The translations under genes and the position numbers were made by a program. From JAZNGX01 sp045576675 (GTDB lineage Bacteria > Bacillota > Clostridia > Monoglobales > Firm-18), in NCBI GenBank assembly GCA_045576675.1, contig JAZNGX010000185.1, positions 1 to 18,014 on the forward strand: a DNA stretch of 18,014 nucleotides, given 5' to 3'. Shown piece by piece: positions 8,091-14,840 of the stretch. Every line of letters begins with the position of its first letter. Within the stretch, counting starts at the first letter, position 1. The notes beneath the pieces are model-generated. The model ran no database searches and had not been told where the DNA came from. It was given only the letters and a program-made list of their open reading frames with translations.

Positions 8091-9523
8091 TTATTACTAA
8101 GGATTTATCCCGTCAAAAGGATGACAAGCGAGTGCTTAAAAATCCGCACAAAGGCTGGTACTGGCACTATTACGATAACGGATTAAGACGTCAGTGGTAT
8201 CGCGACAGATTAAAGGGTTATGAAACATATCACGAATTCCCGGGTCTTAATCATTTATATTTGAGAATAGACTGGGCAGACATTCAGCCTGAACCTGATG
8301 TTTTTGACTGGACTGAAATTGATGCAGTAATGGACAAATGGAGTGCCTTAGGTTATACTTTTTCGTTCAGAGTGTGTTGCAGTGAGACAAATGAAGTACA
8401 ATGCTTTGCCGTTCCCGAATGGCTATACAAAATGGGTTGTAAAGGTATGTTTGTTCCTCCAACCAAGGAAGAAAACCCTACCTGGTGGAATACTCAGTTT
8501 GGTGACGACAGCATTGAGGTGTTTAATAGAATTGTAGGAACAACATATCACAGATATTGGGAGCCTGATTATGCAGACCCACTGTTTTTAAAGTATCTTG
8601 ATATATTTATGAAAAACTTTGCCGAAAAGTACGACAAAGACCCACGAGTCGAATTTATTGATGTTGGCACATATGGCAACTGGGGTGAAGGTCACGTTTG
8701 CTTTGGCAGCAGAAAAAGTGCATCAATTGACGTTTTAAAACATCATGCTTATTTACACAGCAAGTATTTTAAAAACAAATTTGTTATTATGAATGATGAT
8801 TTTATTACTCATCTGTACGACTGCACCGATGAACAAAAGCAAGAGCTATACGACTGGTGCGTAAGCCTTGGAATGGGCATCAGAGATGATTCAATAATAG
8901 CTGGGGCTTATGAAAACAGACGTTATCATACAATTGATGCTGTTCCAATGTTCGACGAAATGCATCTGCAGGCACCTGTTGATCTGGAGCTTGGGCATTA
9001 CTGGTCATATAACCGGGATAACGCCAAAGATGGACTTGTAATTATGGAAGCTGCACGAAGAGCACACGCAACGTATGCAGGCTTTCATACTTATCCTGAA
9101 GACTGGCTGAAAGACAATTATTATGTAACAGAGTATCTCGCAAACCGCCTTGGTTACTGGTATACAATTAATAACATAACACATAATGACTATGCAATTA
9201 GCGGAACCAAAGCGCTATTTGAAATAGAACTTGAAAATATTGGATTCTCGAAAGCATACTATAAATTTAATTTGGAGCTTAAGCTTTCAAATGCAACAGA
9301 ACAATATGTTTTCTGTTTTGAAGACTTTGATAACCGCAACATTCTGTCGGGCGAAAAAACAACTGCTTCTGTTTTGGCGATTCTACCTGATAGTGTTGCA
9401 GAAGGACAGTATAATGTATCACTAAAAATGAGTGAAAACGAACGCACAATCGAGCTTGCATTGCGTGAAGAATTACGTGACAGCGATGGCTTCTATAAGC
9501 TATCAGAATTATATATTAAATAG
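8087..9523 (+). CDS. DUF4832-like (beta/alpha)8 protein, second tandem paralogue
   Basis: 478 aa, cytoplasmic by lack of a signal peptide. It overlaps the preceding gene by ATGA (8087-8090) and has a strong AGGAGGG site at 8071-8077, so the two are translationally coupled. Long stretches are identical or nearly so to the upstream protein: NPHKGWYWHYYDNG, FPGLNHLYLRIDWAD, QPEPDVFDW, YYVTEYLANRLGYWY. The candidate catalytic glutamates are Glu201 (WGEGH) and Glu301 (LELGHY), again 100 residues apart. The main difference is a longer loop at about 121-155 (PPTKEENPTWWNTQFGDDS), where the paralogue has a short Gly-rich and Cys-containing loop; this could change substrate choice. It is the last gene of the operon before a strong terminator. 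Confidence 0.7.
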   Translation: MIITKDLSRQKDDKRVLKNPHKGWYWHYYDNGLRRQWYRDRLKGYETYHEFPGLNHLYLRIDWADIQPEPDVFDWTEIDAVMDKWSALGYTFSFRVCCSETNEVQCFAVPEWLYKMGCKGMFVPPTKEENPTWWNTQFGDDSIEVFNRIVGTTYHRYWEPDYADPLFLKYLDIFMKNFAEKYDKDPRVEFIDVGTYGNWGEGHVCFGSRKSASIDVLKHHAYLHSKYFKNKFVIMNDDFITHLYDCTDEQKQELYDWCVSLGMGIRDDSIIAGAYENRRYHTIDAVPMFDEMHLQAPVDLELGHYWSYNRDNAKDGLVIMEAARRAHATYAGFHTYPEDWLKDNYYVTEYLANRLGYWYTINNITHNDYAISGTKALFEIELENIGFSKAYYKFNLELKLSNATEQYVFCFEDFDNRNILSGEKTTASVLAILPDSVAEGQYNVSLKMSENERTIELALREELRDSDGFYKLSELYIK

Positions 9524-9592
9524 CTTCGCAAACGGTTATTCAAGAATACCGATGCGAATAATCCTACTTACCAAACAACTTATACAGCAACA

Positions 9593-9633
9593 AAAAATAC
9601 TCGAACTAACATCCGTATTGTTCGAGTATTTTT
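9593..9633. terminator. Bidirectional terminator between convergent operons
   Basis: AAAAATACTCGAAC (9593-9606) pairs perfectly with GTTCGAGTATTTTT (9620-9633) around a 13-nt loop. The A-run on the left and the T-run on the right give a U-tail on both strands. It ends the operon finishing at 9523 on the plus strand and the operon finishing at 9659 on the minus strand. The rest of 9524-9592 shows no gene or clear signal. Confidence 0.85.
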
Positions 9634-9658
9634 GTATGCTGCAAAAGGGTCACATCAT

Positions 9659-9793
9659 CTACTTTCTCTCATTTTGTTGTACTGAATTACTATCAGTTCT
9701 GTTTTCATTACAGTTTTTTATATTAATATACTCAAGATAAGCTTCAACACTACCCGTTTTTTCAAAAAAATTCCAAGTTAAGCTTTCAAGCAC
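9659..9793 (-). CDS. yqzL: YqzL family small protein
   Basis: A 44-aa frame starting with GTG at 9793, preceded by AGGGG at about 9-nt spacing. The N-terminal half, LESLTWNFFEKTGSVEAYL, matches the YqzL pattern as I recall it (a short W-x-[VF]-F-x-x-TG-[SN]-[IV]-[DE]-x-YL core). The tail (NENRTDSNSVQQNERK) is polar and unconserved. In Bacillus yqzL lies directly downstream of era and upstream of recO. Here it is also the gene after era and the last of the operon, which supports the call; recO is absent. The protein is of unknown function in Firmicutes. The gene is short enough for automated calling to miss. Confidence 0.75.
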   Translation of the reverse strand: MLESLTWNFFEKTGSVEAYLEYINIKNCNENRTDSNSVQQNERK

Positions 9794-9876
9794 AAAATCA
9801 CGCCCCTGACAAAATATATTACAAAAATATCTTTTGAATTTCTATGTAATATATACTATGTAAAAAGCGTGATTTT
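9794..9876 (-). repeat. Nested inverted repeats between era and yqzL
   Basis: AAAATCACGC (9794-9803) pairs with GCGTGATTTT (9867-9876), and inside it ATATATTACA (9814-9823) pairs with TGTAATATAT (9845-9854). In the minus-strand mRNA this makes a two-part stem whose internal loop holds the yqzL Shine-Dalgarno. It could lower yqzL translation or mark an mRNA processing point. It is not a terminator in form, as no U-run follows. Confidence 0.45.
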
Positions 9877-9881
9877 TCTCA

Positions 9882-10766
9882 TTATTTTTCTTTATATCCA
9901 AAATTTTTCAATGTTGCTTCACTGTTACGCCAGTTTTCCTTGACCTTAACCCAAAGGTTAAGATATACCTTGCCGCCCGTAAATTTTTGAATATCATATC
10001 GGGCACTTGTGCCAACCTTTTTTAGCATTTCACCATTTTTACCAATAATAATAGCCTTGTGTGAATCACGTTCACAATATATTGTTGCTTCAATTGATGT
10101 AAGGTCTTTTAATTCATCGTATTTCATTTTTTCAATAATTACAGCTGTGCCATAGGGAATTTCGCTGTTTAGATTACGCATAAGCTTTTCACGGATAAAC
10201 TCAGCACAAATTTGCTTTTCAGGCTGGTCTGTAAGAGTATCTTCAGGGAAAAACTGAGGTCCTTCAGGAAGATAGCTTTCTATAACTGTCATAAGTCTTT
10301 CTACACCGTCTTTTTTTAGTGCAGAAACAGGAATAATCTCTTTAAAATCCCTGACATCGTTAAGCTGTGCAATAAGCGGCAAAATTGACTCTTTTTCCAC
10401 TGCATCCGTTTTGTTTATAACTAATATGACATTATCGCACTTGATTTTATTTATAATTTCTATTTCATTATCAACATTGCACTTATCCGCAGCAACTAGA
10501 TACAACACAACGTCGGCACCGTCAACACCCTGATAAGCCTCATTTACCATAAACTGACCAAGCTTGTTTTTAGGATTATGAATACCAGGTGTATCAACAA
10601 AAATAAGCTGTGAATTTTCATTGGTAACAACACCTGTTATCTGAGCGCGTGTTGTTTGAGGCTTGGGTGAAACCGCAGCAATTTTTTGCCCTAAAAAAGC
10701 ATTCAAAAGTGTTGATTTTCCGACATTTGGTTTTCCTGCAATAGATATAAAACCTGATTTAAACAT
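9882..10766 (-). CDS. era: GTPase Era
   Basis: Era is a GTPase that binds 16S rRNA through a KH domain and is needed for 30S subunit maturation. All signature elements are present in 294 aa, the normal length: P-loop GKPNVGKS (11-18), switch I around PKPQTTR, DTPG (58-61), NKTD (118-121), and SAL (148-150) for base recognition. A C-terminal KH domain (about 205-290) has the IIGKNGEMLK loop. The ATG directly follows the ybeY TAA stop with no gap, so translation is probably coupled. YbeY acts on the same 16S/30S maturation pathway, so the pairing makes functional sense. Confidence 0.97.
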   Translation of the reverse strand: MFKSGFISIAGKPNVGKSTLLNAFLGQKIAAVSPKPQTTRAQITGVVTNENSQLIFVDTPGIHNPKNKLGQFMVNEAYQGVDGADVVLYLVAADKCNVDNEIEIINKIKCDNVILVINKTDAVEKESILPLIAQLNDVRDFKEIIPVSALKKDGVERLMTVIESYLPEGPQFFPEDTLTDQPEKQICAEFIREKLMRNLNSEIPYGTAVIIEKMKYDELKDLTSIEATIYCERDSHKAIIIGKNGEMLKKVGTSARYDIQKFTGGKVYLNLWVKVKENWRNSEATLKNFGYKEK

Positions 10767-11210
10767 TTATCTTACAACTCCTAACATACTAAGTATCTCT
10801 TCCTGCTTGAAAAACATTTCTTCCTTTTCTTCCTCCACCATATGGTCATATCCGAAAAGGTGAAGCATTGAATGTGCAGTTAAAAACGCAACCTCACGCT
10901 CTAAAGTATGCCCATACTCCTCTGCCTGCTGCTTTGCACGTTCTAGCGATATAACGATATCACCAAGCTCTTCCTCATCCAGCTCACCATCCTCGTCATA
11001 CATAGGAAACGACAAAACATCAGTAGGCTTGTCTATATTTCTGAATTCTTTATTAAGTCTGTGAATTTCTTCATCATCGCATATCAGGACACTGACGTTG
11101 ATTTTTTCAATATTCTCATATTCAAATGCTTTGTCAATCACCTTATTAATCAGCTCATTCAATTCATCAGTAAATTCAAGCTTATTTTGTGTGTTGGTTA
11201 CGTCTGTCAC
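10767..11210 (-). CDS. ybeY: Endoribonuclease YbeY (16S rRNA maturation)
   Basis: 147-aa metal-dependent RNase family member involved in 16S rRNA 3'-end processing and 70S quality control. The zinc-binding signature HSMLHLFGYDH gives His113, His117 and His123, and the DVLSFP motif (64-69) is also present. The start is a GTG inside the end of phoH (29-nt overlap), with GGAGGG upstream at a rather long spacing. No better ATG exists nearby, and the product length from this GTG is typical. Confidence 0.95.
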   Translation of the reverse strand: MTDVTNTQNKLEFTDELNELINKVIDKAFEYENIEKINVSVLICDDEEIHRLNKEFRNIDKPTDVLSFPMYDEDGELDEEELGDIVISLERAKQQAEEYGHTLEREVAFLTAHSMLHLFGYDHMVEEEKEEMFFKQEEILSMLGVVR

Positions 11211-12180
11211 TTAATCTCTTCTCCCTCCGTTGCTCATCACGCTCGTATGCTTTTACAATCGCCTGCACAAGCGGGTGGCGTACTACGTCTTTTTCTGTTA
11301 GTGTACAAAATGCAATATCATCAATATTTTTCAATATACGAACAACCTCTTTAAGACCGCTTCGTTTGCCATTCGGAAGGTCTACCTGAGTTATATCACC
11401 TGTAACAATGGAACGTGAGCCAAAGCCAATTCTTGTTAAAAACATCTTCATTTGTTCGGGTGTTGTGTTTTGTGCTTCATCAAGTATAATGAAGGATTCA
11501 TCAAGTGTTCTTCCTCTCATATAAGCAAGAGGTGCAACCTCGATAACTCCGCGTTCAACATATTTCTGATACGTTTCAACACCAAGCATATCAAACAATG
11601 CATCGTGCAACGGTCTTAAATACGGGTCTACCTTATCCTGTAAATCGCCGGGCAAAAAGCCAAGCTTTTCACCTGCTTCAACAGCAGGACGGGTAATAAT
11701 AATTCTGCTAACAAGCTTGTTTTTAAGTGCTGTCACAGCCATAGCAACTGCAAGATATGTTTTACCTGTTCCGGCAGGGCCGATACCAAAAGTAATTGTG
11801 TTGTTTGAAATAGCTTCGATATACTGCTTCTGACCAAGAGTTTTTGCTTTGATAGGTCTGCCCTTTGCAGTTATGCATACAATATCATTGCTTAACGCAC
11901 TTAACTTGCTTTCCATATCCTCATCAACAAGTGACATCACATAACGCAAAGTCTGCTCATTAATTACCTCTCCTCTTGCGTACATTTCAAGCAAGCTTCT
12001 CACTGCACGCTGAGCTTTTTCAGTGTTCTCTTCAGTACCGCTTATTTTCAAAACGGTATCACGCTGTAAAACCTGAACGTTATAATGATTTTCAAGTATT
12101 TTTAAATATGAGTCATATGCACCAAAAATTGCACTTATCTGCTCAACATATTCTACTTCTATAAGCTTTGTACTTGTCAA
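11182..12180 (-). CDS. phoH: PhoH family ATPase
   Basis: PhoH-like P-loop ATPase, 332 aa from the chosen start. It has an N-terminal KH-like region (about 10-75, FGAYDSYLKILENHYNV), then Walker A GPAGTGKT (134-141), ITRPAVEAGEKLGFLPG, and Walker B IILDEAQN (231-238). Family members are linked to RNA metabolism, and its place beside ybeY and era fits that. The start is inferred to be the TTG at 12180, one base after the yqfD stop; AGAAGG lies 12 nt upstream. The frame stays open to an upstream ATG at 12282, but that would overlap yqfD by about 100 nt and add residues not typical of the family. Confidence 0.95.
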   Translation of the reverse strand: MTSTKLIEVEYVEQISAIFGAYDSYLKILENHYNVQVLQRDTVLKISGTEENTEKAQRAVRSLLEMYARGEVINEQTLRYVMSLVDEDMESKLSALSNDIVCITAKGRPIKAKTLGQKQYIEAISNNTITFGIGPAGTGKTYLAVAMAVTALKNKLVSRIIITRPAVEAGEKLGFLPGDLQDKVDPYLRPLHDALFDMLGVETYQKYVERGVIEVAPLAYMRGRTLDESFIILDEAQNTTPEQMKMFLTRIGFGSRSIVTGDITQVDLPNGKRSGLKEVVRILKNIDDIAFCTLTEKDVVRHPLVQAIVKAYERDEQRREKRLSDRRNQHTK

Positions 12181-12181
12181 A

Positions 12182-13336
12182 CTAAAAACCAACCTTCTGT
12201 ATAATATTTTCAAGACATTCAAAGGTAACAGTAAGTTTGTTACCATTAATCTTATACTTTCTTCCGATAATTTCCGAATCACAAAATTCGTCGTTCATTT
12301 GTGAATATACAAACTCCACTGCTTCTTTTTCTGTCATTTTAACCTTGGTAACACTTTGTTCAACGTAATTGTCATAATGAAATGAGATAGGCAGAGCAAA
12401 GCCGTTTCCCAGAGAAAGCTTTTTTACACTGCTTATTCTTTCATAATTTTCAAATGAAATTCTGTCATCCAAATATAATTTAACATAAAAATCAAGAATT
12501 TTCAAGGTGTGCTTTGATTTTTCTTTCCCGGTTGGCGTTTTTATTTCTTTAAACAATGGTAAATCAACAGTTTTTTCGTGCCAGGTGCGTGCAATTATCT
12601 CACCCTCCGAATGAACATAACGTATTCCTGAAAGGTCACCTTCCAGAATTCCACTTACCAAAATTTGTCCCTTAGTTACAACATCTCCCGGTTTTACAAG
12701 GCGTTCCCCCTCCTTTACATCGGCTCTTTCAATTACACCGGCATATGCTGCAACAATGCTGCACGGCTCATTTTTAGGGAAAGCATCAGGCAAAACATTA
12801 CGCTCTTTAACCTCAACAAGCGCAGTTGTTCCTTTTATATCAATACCTATCCACGATAATTCGGGTACCTTTTCTATTATTGTATTCTGAACATAATCCA
12901 CGTCGATGCTTTTTGAATTTACTCCATATTTTACACCAGATGCCGCAAGTTCTTTTACGATTAGTTCTGTTGCAATCACGCTGTTTCCGCTGACATCAAT
13001 TACCCATATATATCGTGAAAGATTAAAAATCATCAAAAGTACAATTGAAGCTCCAATCAACAATGCCTTACGCTTTTTATGTCTGTTTAGAAAAAACGGC
13101 ACTCCAACCCGTTTGACTATGTGTACCCTGCAGAATGATTTTTGGGCAACCCCTCTGATTCTTTTAAAGTCAGAAATACTTATACAGGCAAGCATCTGGT
13201 TTTTACCGCTACGCTTTATATTCCAAAGTGCAATCGACCTGTGAGTACATATATTTAAAAATCTTTCCAGAAACACACCTTTAACTGAAACTATTACATA
13301 ACCTCTTAAAATATTTAACAGCTTTATTAAAAACAA
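12182..13336 (-). CDS. yqfD: Sporulation protein YqfD
   Basis: 384-aa membrane protein of the YqfD family, known from the mother-cell (sigma-E) programme of endospore formers. The N-terminal part (LRGYVIVSVKGVFLERFLN) is family-typical. One clear transmembrane segment is at about 91-110 (ALLIGASIVLLMIFNLSRYI), followed by a large extracytoplasmic part with a VSGN motif and an EVKER strand near 190. The start is TTG at 13336, immediately after the yqfC stop TAA, with AGGTGG 6 nt upstream. Function in spore assembly is known only in outline. Confidence 0.92.
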   Translation of the reverse strand: MFLIKLLNILRGYVIVSVKGVFLERFLNICTHRSIALWNIKRSGKNQMLACISISDFKRIRGVAQKSFCRVHIVKRVGVPFFLNRHKKRKALLIGASIVLLMIFNLSRYIWVIDVSGNSVIATELIVKELAASGVKYGVNSKSIDVDYVQNTIIEKVPELSWIGIDIKGTTALVEVKERNVLPDAFPKNEPCSIVAAYAGVIERADVKEGERLVKPGDVVTKGQILVSGILEGDLSGIRYVHSEGEIIARTWHEKTVDLPLFKEIKTPTGKEKSKHTLKILDFYVKLYLDDRISFENYERISSVKKLSLGNGFALPISFHYDNYVEQSVTKVKMTEKEAVEFVYSQMNDEFCDSEIIGRKYKINGNKLTVTFECLENIIQKVGF

Positions 13337-13624
13337 TTATTCCCACCTCACGTTTAAAATTCTGCCTTCTGCCATAATATAATTATCTGTAATAATGCAA
13401 ATCATAAGCTTTTCCCCTGTAACTGATATTACTTTTTCTTTTGTTCTAACTTTTATGATATTGTCATCGTATTCAACAATACCCGTGTAGTTTTCTATTG
13501 TAACGCTGTTGTCAGACATCACAGTAACTTTAGGCGTATCAAGCACAACATCTGTCGGCATATCAAACAAATTGCTAAGCTTTTCACTTATTTTCATAAT
13601 AGGTTTTTCCTTCTGTTTGTCCAT
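13337..13624 (-). CDS. yqfC: Sporulation protein YqfC
   Basis: 95 aa from the chosen start, near the size of Bacillus YqfC. The protein is mostly beta-strand (TPKVTVMSDNSVTIENYTGIVEYDDNIIKVRT), as in the YabP/YqfC family whose members are made in the mother cell under sigma-E. The ATG at 13624 has GAGGGG about 10 nt upstream. An in-frame ATG at 13633 abuts that site and a GTG at 13642 precedes it, so both are poorer. It is the first gene of the minus-strand operon and is directly followed by yqfD, the conserved pair. Confidence 0.9.
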   Translation of the reverse strand: MDKQKEKPIMKISEKLSNLFDMPTDVVLDTPKVTVMSDNSVTIENYTGIVEYDDNIIKVRTKEKVISVTGEKLMICIITDNYIMAEGRILNVRWE

Positions 13625-13657
13625 CGAGTTCATTCCCCTCACATACTTTTTAATATA

Positions 13658-13673
13658 TAGAATATATATTCTA
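13658..13673. promoter_or_regulatory. Perfect 16-bp palindrome between divergent yqfC and ylbJ
   Basis: TAGAATATATATTCTA is its own reverse complement and lies centrally in the 62-bp gap between the two divergent sporulation genes. Promoters for both must overlap it or lie inside the opposite gene. CATACT-like sequences occur on each side (13640-13645 on the plus strand, 13681-13686 on the minus strand) and could be -10 elements of sporulation sigma factors, but no convincing -35 partner was found. Confidence 0.4.
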
Positions 13674-13686
13674 AAGAGGTGAAAGT

Positions 13687-14784
13687 ATGAATAACAAGCT
13701 TGTACTTACAGTGCTTAGTATAACTGTAATTTTTGGAATGATTATAATGCCAGAGCAATGCATAAGCAGTGGTTACAACAGCTTAAAGCTGTGTGCTGTT
13801 GCATTGATACCAACTCTGCTTCCGTTTTTTATATGTATAAAGCTGCTTTTAAAAACAGGCTTTGCATATAGAATAAGTAAATCTTTTGAATTTATTATGC
13901 GGCCTATGTTCAATCTCCCCGGTGAAGCAGCATTTGCTTTTGTTATGGGATTAATAAGCGGATATCCGATGGGTGCAAAATGCGCGTGTCAGCTTTATGA
14001 AGATAAGATATGTACTCTTAAGGAGGCTGAAAGAATAACCTTCTTTTGCAACAATTCGGGTCCTATATTTATTATTGGCACTGTTGGAGTTACATTACTT
14101 GGCAGCAAAACTGCAGGAGCAATTCTTTTGATATCGCACGTTTTGTCAGCACTGACTGTTGGAATGATAGTTTCAATAAACAGGACACCTGAAAAAGCAA
14201 ATACAAGCTCTGCAAAACAAGTTTCAGGCACCCTTAGTGAAGCTGTTACAGAAGCTTTGAATCTTATACTTTACGTTTGCGGATTTGTTGTATTTTTTAA
14301 CATTATGTCGACTATACTTGATAATATCGGACTATTTGATTTAATATGTTTGCCTCTCAAAAACATAGGAATTAATTCAAGCTCGGCAACAGACTTTTTA
14401 TCCGGTATCGTTGAAATGACGGGTGGGATTTCAAGGCTTTCTGTTTCACTTAAAGGTAATTATAAACTTCCGCTAATTTCATTTTTGCTTGGCTTTGGCG
14501 GACTTTCTGTTATTGTTCAGATTTCAGGAATTACAGAAAAATACAGTTTCAGTATTGTTAAGCTTATTAGTGCAAAGCTTATGCAGGGTGTTATATCTAT
14601 GATTTATACTATGATTATACTTTTATTTCCGATTTCTGTTGAAACAGGTCTGTTTATACAACACTCCTATTCTGTTACAGGCAGCATTGTGTGTGGCGTA
14701 TTCCTTATGATAGTCAGTATATCTGTCCTTATAACAGGCAGTATTTTTATAAAAATAGTAAGATTTGTTTTAAAACGAATTTAA
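13687..14784 (+). CDS. ylbJ: Sporulation integral membrane protein YlbJ
   Basis: 365-aa polytopic membrane protein with the nucleoside-recognition (Gate) type fold. Diagnostic stretches are GLISGYPMGAKCACQLY (about 88-104) and FFCNNSGPIFIIGTVG (about 119-134). Hydrophobic segments cover most of the chain, starting at about 4-21 and 35-57. In Bacillus YlbJ is part of the sigma-E regulon and needed for normal spore coat or heat resistance. The ATG follows GAGGTG at good spacing. It is divergent from yqfC, another mother-cell gene, which suggests joint control. Confidence 0.92.
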   Translation: MNNKLVLTVLSITVIFGMIIMPEQCISSGYNSLKLCAVALIPTLLPFFICIKLLLKTGFAYRISKSFEFIMRPMFNLPGEAAFAFVMGLISGYPMGAKCACQLYEDKICTLKEAERITFFCNNSGPIFIIGTVGVTLLGSKTAGAILLISHVLSALTVGMIVSINRTPEKANTSSAKQVSGTLSEAVTEALNLILYVCGFVVFFNIMSTILDNIGLFDLICLPLKNIGINSSSATDFLSGIVEMTGGISRLSVSLKGNYKLPLISFLLGFGGLSVIVQISGITEKYSFSIVKLISAKLMQGVISMIYTMIILLFPISVETGLFIQHSYSVTGSIVCGVFLMIVSISVLITGSIFIKIVRFVLKRI

Positions 14785-14794
14785 ATTTCTTATC

Positions 14795-14823
14795 TTTACA
14801 AATATAAGCAATAGATATATAAT
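14795..14823 (+). promoter_or_regulatory. Strong sigma-A promoter for the alpha-galactosidase
   Basis: TTTACA (14795-14800) and consensus TATAAT (14818-14823) are 17 bp apart. Transcription would begin near 14830, leaving only about 10 nt before the ATG, with AGGTGA at 14831-14836. The 5' leader would thus be just the ribosome binding site. No catabolite or sugar operator was recognised. Confidence 0.65.
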
Positions 14824-14840
14824 TATACCGAGGTGATTAA

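Noticed and set aside
9432..9740. A 102-codon plus-strand frame running out of the last operon gene
   Set aside because: Its first third is an out-of-frame shadow of the paralogue gene. It then runs through the terminator hairpin and over yqzL on the other strand, with no ribosome binding site or recognisable domain.
12181..12282. A longer phoH start using the ATG at 12282
   Set aside because: It would overlap yqfD by about 100 nt and add residues atypical for PhoH. The TTG at 12180 sits just after the yqfD stop and gives a normal length.
12906..13244. A 112-codon plus-strand frame
   Set aside because: It is antisense to yqfD, has no Shine-Dalgarno at the start and no recognisable motif.
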